Below are positions 9,344 to 18,655 of a stretch of DNA of 64,000 nucleotides, one piece after another. The notes under the pieces are model-generated. The model was given only the letters and a program-made list of their open reading frames with translations. It was not told the DNA's origin and did not search any database. The translations under genes were made by a program, and so were the position numbers. The DNA lies in assembly GCA_017520545.1 (NCBI GenBank), contig JAFXFM010000018.1, positions 62,001-126,000 of the forward strand, given 5' to 3'. Numbering within the stretch: position 1 is the first letter of the stretch; each line of letters opens with the position of its first letter. Origin of the DNA: Alistipes sp. Lineage in GTDB: Bacteria; Bacteroidota; Bacteroidia; Bacteroidales; Rikenellaceae.

Positions 9344-10699
9344 TTAACGATAACGTACTCGTGTGGTCTTACCCTTCGCCAAGCCGCAACCGATAGTGTA
9401 GCTTGCACCGTTTGCCAACTCTGCGAAGAAGCACTCCTCGCCAGAAGGGAACGCCGAACGATAACTTCCGGCAAGCGAACGAGCCTGTGCCGCAACCTTT
9501 GCATCGGTCTGCTCCAACAATGGAATAGCCTTCGATACAAGGTCGTAAGCGTACCAATATACAGCACGTCTTGCCAAACCTGAACCGCAAGAGCCCGAGC
9601 CGTTAGCATAGCACTGCGCCAAGAAGTAGTATGCCAAACCGTTATCCTCCTCAGGATCCACGTTGATTGATTCGTTGAACGACTTGATTGCCGCAGCATA
9701 GTTCTTCTCGCTCATTTCGAGAATACCGATACGAATCAACAAGTTCTCACGCTCGGCAGGGTCGGTCTCCTTTGCCAACGCCTCACGCAAGTAGTGATTA
9801 GCCTTCGCGAACTCCTCCTTGTCCTGGAAAATCTGAGCCAAGAGCATAGCGATGCTCGACTGTGGCTTAATTGCATAGTACTTCTCCGCAACCATAAGCG
9901 AGAAATCGTTTGTGCAGTTAGCCTTGAACAAGAGCTGGAATACCTGCGCAAGCAGAGCCTCATTGTTTGGATCGGCTGCAATTTTAGGCTCGAAAATCTT
10001 CTGCAAGTTCTCGCACGAAGCGGCACCACTTGCACCGAAGCAAGCATCAAACTGAGTTTTAAGTTCAGCCTGCGAAGCATCGAGGTTTTCGAAATACTTT
10101 GCGTATGTATCGTACGCATTCATTATGGTCATTGCATCAACGATGTCGTTTTTGTAGTCGTCGCACAAATTCTTAAAATAGACAACCGCAGTAGCAGGGT
10201 CTACTGTTCCATTGATTTCGAGTTGTGCTGCGATAGCTGCCTCGAAAACCTTACGGAGGCCCTCACGATCTCCCTCGCAATAGGTCATATACTCGCTTGC
10301 CTTACGATCGAGGATATATGCAGTACCACGCTTTGGATGCGAACCGAAGTGCTCTACACGAAGATCGTAGAGAAGGAACAACGAATCGACATAAACCTTC
10401 TTCTCCTCCAACGAAGTTGCACGGTTAATTTTGTTCTTGTAGAGTGTTACACCGCGAACAAAAGTGTTCTCCGATGCGGCAGGGCACTCCTTCAACAACT
10501 GCTGCAAATACATAGCGGCACGATTGTAATCCTGATTTGCCAACTCCTGCTTCAAATAGTTACTTGCCAAGATGTTCTTCTCGCGTTGCTCAACCGTTTC
10601 ACCCCATTTTGCATACTGTGGTGCGCTGAGATCCTGCGCATATGCACTGCCTGCAACAAGTGCAAATGCCAAACCGATAAATAATTTTACTGCTTTCAT
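9344..10699 (-). CDS. periplasmic tetratricopeptide-repeat protein
   Basis: A 451-residue secreted protein with a signal peptide cleaved after AGSAYAQ (residue ~22). The rest is helical hairpins. The clearest TPRs are in residues ~255-400, for example LMVAEKYYAIKPQSSIAMLLAQIF, AKANHYLREALAKE and YAAAIKSFNESINVDPEE. The role is unknown, but the gene keeps company with LptC and an OMP, pointing to envelope biogenesis. The gap to the OMP gene upstream is 29 bp. Confidence 0.8.
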   Translation of the reverse strand: MKAVKLFIGLAFALVAGSAYAQDLSAPQYAKWGETVEQREKNILASNYLKQELANQDYNRAAMYLQQLLKECPAASENTFVRGVTLYKNKINRATSLEEKKVYVDSLFLLYDLRVEHFGSHPKRGTAYILDRKASEYMTYCEGDREGLRKVFEAAIAAQLEINGTVDPATAVVYFKNLCDDYKNDIVDAMTIMNAYDTYAKYFENLDASQAELKTQFDACFGASGAASCENLQKIFEPKIAADPNNEALLAQVFQLLFKANCTNDFSLMVAEKYYAIKPQSSIAMLLAQIFQDKEEFAKANHYLREALAKETDPAERENLLIRIGILEMSEKNYAAAIKSFNESINVDPEEDNGLAYYFLAQCYANGSGSCGSGLARRAVYWYAYDLVSKAIPLLEQTDAKVAAQARSLAGSYRSAFPSGEECFFAELANGASYTIGCGLAKGKTTRVRYR

Positions 10700-10728
10700 T
10701 ATTTTACTTTTTATTTTGTTGTTAAATT

Positions 10729-12114
10729 CTAATCATACTTAGGACGAACAAACCAATAATCCTCGCCGAAGAGTGAGAAGCCGAGTCCCACCTTGAAGTA
10801 GTCTTGACGAATCATACCAATCTTCGGTGCTGTGTTCATCAATGCGTGCGAGCCTCTCAAACCATACTCCAACGACACGTCGATGCTCGAAGTTCCCATA
10901 AATTTGAGCGGGAAGCCGAAACCTGCTGTTACGGCAATCTGTGGTATAGAGCGACCATTATACGCTTGGTAGTAGTTACTGTATCGCGCTCCCACTCGAT
11001 AGGACATTCGCTTAAAATAGTTGCGGACATCAAAACGATTTGGCGTGTATGAAAAACCCACCTTCGCGGTGTGTGTATCAACATACTGCACCTTCATATT
11101 GTTATTCACACGCTCCTCAAAACGTCCGTTATTGCCGCTACCCCACGCCTGAAACTCATACTCTATGGCTGCCATATACTTCGGGTTCTGATACATCAGA
11201 CCAGCCTTTACACTATGTGGCAACTGCATCTGCGACAAACCGGTTTCGCGATAAGCCTCAGTCTCGTAACTATTATTAAGAACCAGCTCTTTCGTTACCT
11301 TCGGTTTCAAGCCTCCACCATAGTCGTAAGTTGCACCGAGTGTAAGCAGGTGTTTATCGTTCGCCAAGATATTCCACTGCAAGCCGGCTTGGAACATAAA
11401 TTTCGATATCGCATACTCATCCTCGCCTATAACCGAGAGGAAACTACCCGTACCGACAATGTTGTTCGATACCGCCGATGCGTAGTTGTGTGTAATTTTT
11501 CCCCAATAATACTTCGCGGCAATACCTATAGAGAAGTTTTTGAACGGCTCCCAACCGATACCGAGTTTTACCTCGGTAACATCACCTTCGCCCGAGTAGG
11601 TATAGGATGCTGCACCTACATTTCCGGCGATCTCATCGCTCTGGTCGAGGAAGGACATCTTGTAGCCGACACTACTATATGGCATAAGGCTGATACCCAT
11701 ACCCAAGCCCTTTGTCAATGGGAACTGCACCGCTATCTCGTGGATATTCACCGAATTCTTGCCATTCTTCGCCAAGCCCGTATATGCACCACTTGCATCG
11801 TACTGTCGTTGAGCATTCTGCAAGAAGTTGCCCTCGATGCCCACTTCGAACAGGAAGCTATTCTGCATTGTTGCACTGTATCCTGCCGGATTCACAATGC
11901 TTGGCATCTGCGTCGAGCGCCAAGCAACACCTACGCCACCCATTGCCCGCATCTGCGTTGTACCGATGGTCTGCAACTCGCCAATACCAAACATTGTATA
12001 TGGCGAATAAGCCGTAACCGCTGCACCACCCTGAGCAGACACCTTGCCAGCCAACAGAGTTGCTACAATCACAACTACAACCTGCAAAAATTTATATATT
12101 GTTTTTCGATACAT
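10729..12114 (-). CDS. FadL/PorV-like outer-membrane beta-barrel protein
   Basis: 461 residues with a signal peptide ending GKVSAQG. The start of the mature protein (YSPYTMFGIGELQ ... MGGVGVAWRSTQMPSIVNPAGYSA) has the layout of OmpP1/FadL-type barrels of Bacteroidota, with an 'asparagine-proline-ala' turn after the first strands. Alternating beta strands continue to an aromatic end near FGEDYWFVRPKYD. The substrate is unknown. The start overlaps the end of coaX by 23 bp in another frame, so the two are translationally linked. The cluster coaX-OMP-TPR-lptC recurs in this phylum as far as I know. Confidence 0.78.
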   Translation of the reverse strand: MYRKTIYKFLQVVVVIVATLLAGKVSAQGGAAVTAYSPYTMFGIGELQTIGTTQMRAMGGVGVAWRSTQMPSIVNPAGYSATMQNSFLFEVGIEGNFLQNAQRQYDASGAYTGLAKNGKNSVNIHEIAVQFPLTKGLGMGISLMPYSSVGYKMSFLDQSDEIAGNVGAASYTYSGEGDVTEVKLGIGWEPFKNFSIGIAAKYYWGKITHNYASAVSNNIVGTGSFLSVIGEDEYAISKFMFQAGLQWNILANDKHLLTLGATYDYGGGLKPKVTKELVLNNSYETEAYRETGLSQMQLPHSVKAGLMYQNPKYMAAIEYEFQAWGSGNNGRFEERVNNNMKVQYVDTHTAKVGFSYTPNRFDVRNYFKRMSYRVGARYSNYYQAYNGRSIPQIAVTAGFGFPLKFMGTSSIDVSLEYGLRGSHALMNTAPKIGMIRQDYFKVGLGFSLFGEDYWFVRPKYD

Positions 12115-12829
12115 TATACTCCAATATCCTATTCAATCCCGTAAACATTAGTTTACGAGGTGCAAATATCGCATTTTTAATTCGATTAACAAAACTTTCT
12201 GCGTCTCCACCGCAAAAAATTACATTTTTTTTCTCGCTTTTTGCCGAAACCCGCTCTACATAGCCCTCAATTTCGTGCAAAACACCCTGCATCACCCCCT
12301 GTTCTATCGCCTCGGTGGTCGAACGTCCAAACTCTTCGGTTGGCTCTGTCGCCCGACACAATGGCAACGATGCAGTAAACTCGTGCAATGCCCTGAATCG
12401 CATCGCTACACCGAGCGAAATGTTACCCCCTTTGAATACTCCGTTTTCGACTATATCGAAGGTTATGGCACTGCCCATATCGACAATTAAGGCGTCCTCT
12501 ATTCCCAGCTCGCAAACAACCCCTACGGCAACCGCAATACGGTCAGCACCAAGTGTTTGTCGCGACGAGTACTCTACTTCGATTGGGACTTCTGTATGCG
12601 CCGAAAATTGCAGAACTCGCTCGATTTTTGAGCGTAACTCGCGGCATATCTCCTCTGCCCCTGCACGAGTTGAAGCGACTATCGCTTTTTCGAGTTGAAA
12701 TCGCTCTGAAATCTGCTCGACAAGAGCCATATCAAATTTGCTCGCCGACGCCTCGTAAAGCACCTCGCTTTTATCTACAACGGCAATTTTACACAAAGTA
12801 TTGCCCTCATCTACAACTAAATTTGCCAT
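12092..12829 (-). CDS. coaX: type III pantothenate kinase
   Basis: A 245-residue kinase for the first step of coenzyme A synthesis (pantothenate to 4'-phosphopantothenate). The ASKHA phosphate-binding motif DEGNT is at residues 7-11, the second motif DMGSAITFD at ~118-126, and the substrate loop RQTLGADRIAVAVG at ~90-103. These define CoaX rather than CoaA. Type III enzymes need a monovalent cation and are not inhibited by CoA. The 3' end overlaps the following OMP gene by 23 bp. Confidence 0.93.
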   Translation of the reverse strand: MANLVVDEGNTLCKIAVVDKSEVLYEASASKFDMALVEQISERFQLEKAIVASTRAGAEEICRELRSKIERVLQFSAHTEVPIEVEYSSRQTLGADRIAVAVGVVCELGIEDALIVDMGSAITFDIVENGVFKGGNISLGVAMRFRALHEFTASLPLCRATEPTEEFGRSTTEAIEQGVMQGVLHEIEGYVERVSAKSEKKNVIFCGGDAESFVNRIKNAIFAPRKLMFTGLNRILEYNVSKNNI

Positions 12830-12851
12830 ATTTTCAGCTATTAGCTTTTAT

Positions 12852-12872
12852 AATGCAGAATGCAGAATGCAA
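12852..12872. repeat. heptamer array (AATGCAG)3
   Basis: Three head-to-tail copies of AATGCAG (the last ends AA) in the 88-bp gap between mfd and coaX, beside a short CTATTAGC remnant at ~12841. Same 7-bp period as the other intergenic arrays but a different unit. Confidence 0.75.
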
Positions 12873-12900
12873 ATTTATTACTTCTTTTTCTAAACCTTCA

Positions 12901-12930
12901 AAAAAATCGTCAATGATTCAGAACGATTTT
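12901..12930 (-). repeat. mini-copy of the 3'-end hairpin element (internal deletion), at mfd stop
   Basis: This 30-bp sequence joins the two ends of the ~122-bp element seen elsewhere (left AAAATCGTCAATGATT, right CAGAACGATTTT) with the whole middle missing. It can still fold as an 8-bp stem AAAATCGT/ACGATTTT. The mfd stop codon (TGA, 12920-12918) and last residues (LKSF) lie inside it. It could be a deletion derivative or a minimal terminator-like form. Confidence 0.75.
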
Positions 12931-15900
12931 AAGATTTCTACTGCTGTTGCCACATCATCAACTCGACGTACAGTCATCGCCAACTTGCCGTCCCTCTGTT
13001 TCAATACAAAGCGGTCGGGTTGTGCCGTGATTTTGCGCAACAACTCCATAAACACATCGCTACGATAGTATGGCGACTGTTCGTCGCCCACGAAGCGGAC
13101 AATCATCAAGCCATTCTTTACCTTTACGCGCTCCATACCGAGGCGCATAGCCTCCCAACGCAGACGTACTGCATTCATCAACTCCTTCGCCGCCTGCGGC
13201 AACTTTCCGAAGCGGTCTTCCAACTCCGCCTCGAACCTCGCAAGCGAGGTTTCATCGGTCATAGCGTCTATCTTGCGGTACAATTTCAGTCGCTCCGCCT
13301 GCTGTCGAACATACGACTCCGGCAACTCCGCCTCAGCATCGAGTTCGAGCGTTACATCATCGACGTAACGCATCTCCTCGACCACACTCTGCTCCTCGTT
13401 GCTCAGACCGGCAACGTCCAACCCCTCAGCACGCAACTCGGCAATAGCCTCGTTCAAGATTTTCTGATAGGTCTCGAAGCCGATATTAGCGATAAAGCCA
13501 CTCTGCTCTGCACCAAGCAGATTTCCCGCACCTCGGATATCCAAATCCTGCATCGCGATATTGAAGCCCGAGCCCAAATCGGAGAACTCCTCGATGGCTC
13601 GTAATCGGCGACGTGCATCGCTCGACAGCATCTCGTCGGGACGCGATAACAGATAGCAATAAGCCCTTCTGTCGCTTCGTCCCACACGACCACGCAGTTG
13701 GTGCAGGTTGCTCAAACCAAAACGGTCGGCATTGTTGATGATTATAGTATTGACATTCGGAATATCCACTCCACTCTCCACAATCGAGGTCGCAACCAAG
13801 ATATCGTAGTCGTGGTAGATAAAATCCATAATGGTCTTCTCCAACTCGGCCGCTTTCATCTGTCCGTGAGCCACCGCAACACGAGCCTTCGGGCAAAGGC
13901 GCATAAGCATTCCCTTTATAGTCATCAAATCCTCCACTCTGTTGTGGATAAAATATACCTGACCATCACGTTGCAACTCCGCCTCGACAACCTCTTTCAC
14001 GAGCTCCTCCGAGAAGGTGTGCGACTCGGTCTGTATCGGACGACGGTTTGGCGGAGGTGTCGATATTATCGACAAATCGCGCGAGCCCATCAGCGAGAAC
14101 TGCAAAGTTCGCGGAATTGGCGTAGCGGTAAGCGTAAGCGTATCGACACTCACGCGCAGTTGCGTAAGTTTCTCCTTCGCGGCAACGCCAAATCGCTGCT
14201 CCTCGTCGATAATCAGCAAACCGAGGTCGTTAAACTCAACCCCCTTGCCGAGCATCTTATGCGTACCGATAAGGATATCTATCTTGCCCGATTTCAGCTC
14301 CTCCAATATGCGGGCGCTCTCCTTGGCACTCTTGGTGCGATTGAGATACTCCACCGTAACGGGAAACTCGCGCAGACGCTCACGGAAGGAGCGGTAGTGT
14401 TGCAGTGCCAAAATTGTTGTAGGTACCAACACCGCCACCTGCTTGCCGTCGGTTGCCGCCTTGAACGCCGCTCGGATAGCCACCTCGGTCTTTCCAAAGC
14501 CCACATCTCCGCAGAGCAGGCGATCCATCGGACGCTCCGACTCCATATCGCGCTTGACCGCCTCGGACGCCTTCAACTGATCGGGCGTATCCTCCCACTC
14601 GAACGATGCCTCCAAGGCCTGTTGCAGATAGCTGTCGGGCGAGAAAGCAAAGCCCTCGCTCGCCTTACGCTTGGCATACAGTGCAATAAGTTCTCGCGAA
14701 ATATCTTTGACCGCCTTCTTGGCGGCATTCTTAATTTTTTGCCACGCTCCGCTACCGAGTTTATGTACCTTCGGTGCATCTTCATCGCCACTCTTGTAGC
14801 GAGCAATGCGGTGCAGCGAATGGACATTCACAAAGAGGACATCGCCATCACGATAGACCAACTTTATGGCCTCGTGCATCTTGCCACCCTCCTCAATCTT
14901 CACTAATCCGCCAAAACGACCAACACCGTGGTCGATATGGGTAACGTAGTCGCCCACCTGCAACGAGTTCAACTCGGCAATGGTCATCTGCTCATCGCGC
15001 TTAATCTGACCGTTAATTTTGTAGCGGCGATAACGCTCGAAAATACGATGTTCGGCGTAGAGCGATATTTTAAGGTCGTAGTCGGTGAAGCCGTCGTGGA
15101 GTGTCAGTCGTGCCAACTCGAACTTGGCATCGTTGCGCCCCGTAGCGTAGAGAAGCCCCTCCAAACGCTCCGCCTGCGCCCTATTTTCCGAGAGCAGGAG
15201 GGTGCGATAACCCGCCTCGTGCCTTGCGACCAACTCATCTGCCAACACCTCAAAGTTTTTATTAAAACTGTTCTGCGGGGAGGTGTGGAAGAGAATCGTT
15301 TGAGAGGCAGGTCGCTCCGCCAAGTTGTTGCGCAGCAACACCACATTTGCCTCCGACATATCCTCAATGAGTTCTTTGCGCGAAGTGAGTTTCTGCGAAA
15401 TCTCCTCCGGTTCGTCGCTCTCCTGCAACGCCTTGCGACGTACATCATCAACCTTGCCAAGAACATAGTCGGCATCGACAAACCAATAGGTAACCCCCTC
15501 AGCAAACTTCGCTAACGACACCCTACCGACATCGGCACGATTGATATTCGAGATAATATCTACCATCCCCAAACTCTCGACAGAACGCTGGCTCGACAGT
15601 TCGAAGCGACGTATCGAATCTATCTCATTATCGAAAAAATCTAAACGATATGGCTTACTCTCCGAGTAGGAGAAGATGTCGAAAATTCCGCCTCGCACCG
15701 AGTATTGACCCGGCTCATAGACAAAATCGACCTTCTCGAAGCCAAGAGTCTGCACTCGTTCCTCCAACTCGGAAATCTCAATGTGCTCCCCCTGCTGCAA
15801 ATGCAACGACTCCGAGGTCAAGCCCTCCAAGTCGGCAACACGCTCCGAGAGAGCCTCGGGATAGGTCGAGATAGCCAGAAAATCGCCCTCCCGATTTCTC

Positions 15901-16229
15901 AGCGCATTGAGCACCCCCGTACGCATCACCACACTCTCTGCCTCCTCTGCACCATATACAATAGAGCGTTTATACGCCGACGGAAAGAACAAAACCCGCT
16001 CCTCGCCCAACAACGCATAGAGGTCGTTAAGGGCGTATGCTGCGGCATCTTTATCCTCGCTGACAATGACGTGCACACCACCCTTACGGGTTATGGTTGC
16101 CGCCATATAAAATAAAAAAGCACCGCCGACCATCTCGTTGAGAAGGACGGTGCTGCCTTTTTTCTCCAACACTTTACCGAGTTGCTCTATTTGAGGCGAG
16201 TTCTCGGCAAATCTCACTATTTCGTGCAT
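12918..16229 (-). CDS. mfd: transcription-repair coupling factor Mfd
   Basis: An 1103-residue ATP-dependent translocase that removes stalled RNA polymerase and recruits UvrA. Order: UvrB-like N-terminal region (~1-330), CarD/RID RNA-polymerase-interacting domain (~410-480, LQVGDYVTHIDHGVGRFGGL), helicase domains with Walker A GDVGFGKT (~570), the DEEQRFG box, motif LTATPIPRTLQ and the RGRVGRS motif VI, then the TRCF C-terminal domain. Length is normal. The last four residues are encoded by the mini hairpin element. It starts 15 bp after the RNase G stop, so the two share a transcript. Confidence 0.96.
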   Translation of the reverse strand: MHEIVRFAENSPQIEQLGKVLEKKGSTVLLNEMVGGAFLFYMAATITRKGGVHVIVSEDKDAAAYALNDLYALLGEERVLFFPSAYKRSIVYGAEEAESVVMRTGVLNALRNREGDFLAISTYPEALSERVADLEGLTSESLHLQQGEHIEISELEERVQTLGFEKVDFVYEPGQYSVRGGIFDIFSYSESKPYRLDFFDNEIDSIRRFELSSQRSVESLGMVDIISNINRADVGRVSLAKFAEGVTYWFVDADYVLGKVDDVRRKALQESDEPEEISQKLTSRKELIEDMSEANVVLLRNNLAERPASQTILFHTSPQNSFNKNFEVLADELVARHEAGYRTLLLSENRAQAERLEGLLYATGRNDAKFELARLTLHDGFTDYDLKISLYAEHRIFERYRRYKINGQIKRDEQMTIAELNSLQVGDYVTHIDHGVGRFGGLVKIEEGGKMHEAIKLVYRDGDVLFVNVHSLHRIARYKSGDEDAPKVHKLGSGAWQKIKNAAKKAVKDISRELIALYAKRKASEGFAFSPDSYLQQALEASFEWEDTPDQLKASEAVKRDMESERPMDRLLCGDVGFGKTEVAIRAAFKAATDGKQVAVLVPTTILALQHYRSFRERLREFPVTVEYLNRTKSAKESARILEELKSGKIDILIGTHKMLGKGVEFNDLGLLIIDEEQRFGVAAKEKLTQLRVSVDTLTLTATPIPRTLQFSLMGSRDLSIISTPPPNRRPIQTESHTFSEELVKEVVEAELQRDGQVYFIHNRVEDLMTIKGMLMRLCPKARVAVAHGQMKAAELEKTIMDFIYHDYDILVATSIVESGVDIPNVNTIIINNADRFGLSNLHQLRGRVGRSDRRAYCYLLSRPDEMLSSDARRRLRAIEEFSDLGSGFNIAMQDLDIRGAGNLLGAEQSGFIANIGFETYQKILNEAIAELRAEGLDVAGLSNEEQSVVEEMRYVDDVTLELDAEAELPESYVRQQAERLKLYRKIDAMTDETSLARFEAELEDRFGKLPQAAKELMNAVRLRWEAMRLGMERVKVKNGLMIVRFVGDEQSPYYRSDVFMELLRKITAQPDRFVLKQRDGKLAMTVRRVDDVATAVEILKSF

Positions 16230-16244
16230 ATAGGTCGGACTCTC

Positions 16245-17831
16245 CTAACGCCTCTTTTTCGACTTTTCACTCTTCTTAACATTCAGAATATCATTACCCT
16301 CCTTATCCTCATAGCGCACCTCAATCATTCCGACACTCTGATCGGCAACAATTTTAATTGTGGTGTGGTAACGCCACGACCACTTGCGACGCAACGAGAG
16401 GAAGCCCTTCTTCAAATAGGCCGCCACATAAGGACTTACCACAAGGCGGATATATTTGTGTCCGCGCTCCATCGTAAGCAATGATATCTGATTCTCGATT
16501 TTGCGGTCGAGAAGAATCGTTGGTTCAACCTTTCCTGTACCCCCGCAAGTAGGACATACATCCTCGCTATTCTGCACCGCCACAGGGCGAATACGCTGAC
16601 GAGTAATCTGCATCAATCCGAACTTCGAGAGCGGAAGAATTGTATGCTTCGCTTTATCCGTTGCCATAAGTCGCTGCATCTCCTCATAAAGAAGCTGACG
16701 ATTTTGCGACTTGTGCATATCTATAAAATCGACAATCACGAGGCCACCCCAATCGCGCAAACGAATTTGTCGCACAATCTCTGCCGCAGCAGCCAAATTG
16801 ACCTCCATTGCCGTCTGTTCCTGATTATCCTCGGCCTTGGTGCGATTTCCCGAATTGACATCTATGACGTGCATCGCCTCGGTGGACTCCATAATGAGGT
16901 AGGCTCCACGCTTCAACGATACATACTTTGCAAACAACGATTTTATCTGTCGCGAAATGTCGAAGTTGTCGAAAATAGGCACTGTGCCGCGATATAACTT
17001 CACTATACGCTCCTTCTCGGCATCTACGGCACGAATGTAGGAGCGAATCTCGTTGTACATCGCATCGTCATCTACGCATATCTGCGAGAACGAGCCATCG
17101 AGCGTATCACGAATAATCGTATTTGCACGGCTCATCTCGCCCATAAGCAACGATGGTGCGGTTCGTTTGCGAATCTGCTGGCAGGTTTTGCGCCACTTCT
17201 CTACCGCAGCCAAGATATCCTGCTCGACATCGAGGTCGGTGGCATTAACCGCAGCGGTGCGGATAATAACGCCAAAGTTCTTTGGCAAAACTCCCGCAGC
17301 AACTCGCTTTAATCGTTTTTTCTCCTCGTTGGAGCGAATCTTCTGCGAGATCATCACCTTCGAGGTAAATGGAAGGAGTACAATGTTGCGACCGGCAAGC
17401 GAAATATCTGCCGTCAAGCGTGGCCCCTTGGTCGAAATTGCCTCCTTGGCAATCTGCACCATTATGGTCTGACCAACTTGCAAATAGTCGGATATCCTGC
17501 CACCCTTCGCCACCTCTGCACTCGGATCGAGTTTCATTGTGTCGAGGCGCAAACCACGACTACCGGGCTGGTAACTCTTGACGATTTTGCAGAGCGAAGG
17601 GAAATGTGCTCCTAAGTCTTGATAATGGATAAAGGCATCGCGTTCGTGCCCAACATTTACGAACGCTGCATTGAGTCCGGGCATAATTTTATGCACTTTA
17701 CCGAGATAGATATCACCAACCGCAAAGCCCGTATGAGCGACCTCGCGATTCAACTCCGCCAAAACCTTATCCTCGCACAAGGCGATATTAATCTCGGAGG
17801 AGGTTACGTTTATGATTAACTCTCTATTCAT
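16245..17831 (-). CDS. rng: ribonuclease G/E
   Basis: A 528-residue single-strand endoribonuclease for rRNA maturation and mRNA decay. The S1 RNA-binding domain (GDIYLGKVHKIMPGLNAAFV) is at residues ~38-125 and carries an insertion (~75-110, rich in basic and glycine residues) seen in Bacteroidota members. The two Mg-binding Asp residues lie in VIDVNSGN (~325) and VIVDFIDM (~365). The Zn-link cysteines are in CPTCGGTGK (~430). It lacks the long RNase E tail, so RNase G form is preferred. It is followed directly by mfd. Confidence 0.93.
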   Translation of the reverse strand: MNRELIINVTSSEINIALCEDKVLAELNREVAHTGFAVGDIYLGKVHKIMPGLNAAFVNVGHERDAFIHYQDLGAHFPSLCKIVKSYQPGSRGLRLDTMKLDPSAEVAKGGRISDYLQVGQTIMVQIAKEAISTKGPRLTADISLAGRNIVLLPFTSKVMISQKIRSNEEKKRLKRVAAGVLPKNFGVIIRTAAVNATDLDVEQDILAAVEKWRKTCQQIRKRTAPSLLMGEMSRANTIIRDTLDGSFSQICVDDDAMYNEIRSYIRAVDAEKERIVKLYRGTVPIFDNFDISRQIKSLFAKYVSLKRGAYLIMESTEAMHVIDVNSGNRTKAEDNQEQTAMEVNLAAAAEIVRQIRLRDWGGLVIVDFIDMHKSQNRQLLYEEMQRLMATDKAKHTILPLSKFGLMQITRQRIRPVAVQNSEDVCPTCGGTGKVEPTILLDRKIENQISLLTMERGHKYIRLVVSPYVAAYLKKGFLSLRRKWSWRYHTTIKIVADQSVGMIEVRYEDKEGNDILNVKKSEKSKKRR

Positions 17832-17848
17832 TCTCAGTGCATTTTTAG

Positions 17849-17878
17849 CTATTAGCTATCAGCCATTGGCCATTAGCC
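17849..17878. repeat. heptamer array (CTATTAG-type)
   Basis: Four 7-bp units: CTATTAG, CTATCAG, CCATTGG, CCATTAG. It sits just upstream of the RNase G start and downstream of a full hairpin element. Confidence 0.8.
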
Positions 17879-17904
17879 TTTTTAGAATCGAGAAAATTTA
17901 ATTC

Positions 17905-18026
17905 AAAATCGTAAATGATTAGGCTGTTTTTGTAAGTTACGCAGTGGCAGAAAGCGCAGCATACTTGGCGTATGTGAGCATTTGTGCCGCAAGTAAGGTG
18001 CAAAAAGAGTCAAACAGAACGATTTT
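17905..18026 (-). repeat. hairpin element copy B (between mS38-like gene and rng)
   Basis: A ~122-bp inverted-repeat unit. Outer stem AAAATCGT/ACGATTTT, apical stem CATAC/GTATG, with the conserved flanks GCGCAG and TGAGCA. Its middle stem differs in sequence from other copies. Unlike most copies it does not abut a stop codon; it lies 90 bp past the mS38-like gene. Confidence 0.85.
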
Positions 18027-18057
18027 CTTTCTCTCAACCCAAAACTTTCTAAATAGG

Positions 18058-18091
18058 TAACGCTAAGAGGCATTCCGCACCCTTAGCGTTA
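18058..18091 (-). terminator. hairpin after mS38-like gene
   Basis: TAACGCTAAG and CTTAGCGTTA form a 10-bp stem with a 14-nt loop 25 bp downstream of the small ORF. The U-tract is weak, so it may be a terminator or an mRNA-stabilising stem. Confidence 0.5.
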
Positions 18092-18115
18092 AAACCTATG
18101 GAAGAAGTGCAATTT

Positions 18116-18205
18116 TTACTTCTTCTTGTGACGGTCCTTACGCAGACGCTTCTTGCGCTTGTGCGTAGCCATCTTGTGACGCTTATGCTTCTTTCCGTTT
18201 GGCAT
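18116..18205 (-). CDS. 29-residue mS38/COX24 (AURKAIP1)-domain ribosomal-type protein
   Basis: Too short for usual gene callers. The minus-strand frame from ATG 18205 to TAA 18116 encodes 29 residues, nearly all Lys, Arg and His (MPNGKKHKRHKMATHKRKKR, then LRKDRHKKK). Family knowledge: Bacteroidota carry a tiny conserved protein of this sequence annotated as AURKAIP1/COX24-domain; the mitochondrial counterpart mS38 and the actinobacterial bS22 sit in the small ribosomal subunit. Inference: a small-subunit ribosomal protein. It lies 26 bp after the HU gene, likely in the same transcript. Confidence 0.82.
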   Translation of the reverse strand: MPNGKKHKRHKMATHKRKKRLRKDRHKKK

Positions 18206-18231
18206 AGTTATAATGATTTTTATGGTTTGTC

Positions 18232-18504
18232 TTATTTAATCTTCGCTGCGAACGACTTAGCCGGCTTGAAAGCAGGAATGTTGTGTGCAGGGATAGTGAT
18301 AGTTGTATTCTTCGATATATTACGAGCAACCTTCTCTGCGCGCTTCTTGATGATGAACGAGCCAAAACCACGGAGATATACGTTCTCCTCCTTCTCGAGC
18401 GAGCCCTTAACCTCATCCATAAAAGCCTCTACGATTGTCTGAATCTGAACCTTCTCAACGCCAGTCTTCTTAGCGATTTCGTTTACGATATCTGCCTTTG
18501 TCAT
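18232..18504 (-). CDS. HU-family nucleoid protein
   Basis: A 90-residue histone-like DNA-bending protein. The N-terminal helices (MTKADIVNEIAKKTGVEKVQ) and the beta-arm region (VYLRGFGSFIIKKRAEKVARN, ending IPAFKPAKSFAAKIK) are standard. The PAxN-type arm tip reads IPAHNIPAFKP. No long C-terminal extension. It has its own promoter (18552-18582) and is followed by the mS38-like gene. Confidence 0.95.
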   Translation of the reverse strand: MTKADIVNEIAKKTGVEKVQIQTIVEAFMDEVKGSLEKEENVYLRGFGSFIIKKRAEKVARNISKNTTITIPAHNIPAFKPAKSFAAKIK

Positions 18505-18551
18505 AACTATTAGAAATTTTATAAATACTTAATATCCATTTTTTGCGGTTG

Positions 18552-18582
18552 CAAATATACATTTAATTTGCCAACCGAACAA
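18552..18582 (-). promoter_or_regulatory. Bacteroidota promoter for HU gene
   Basis: Minus-strand TATATTTG (18559-18552) with TTG 20 bp upstream (18582-18580). Predicted leader ~45 nt, rich in A/T. Confidence 0.6.
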
Positions 18583-18655
18583 AATTTTTTTGTTATTTTT
18601 TACAAAATTAAGCATTTAGCAACTTTCGCGCCCTTCGTAAAGCGGCACTTGGCAA

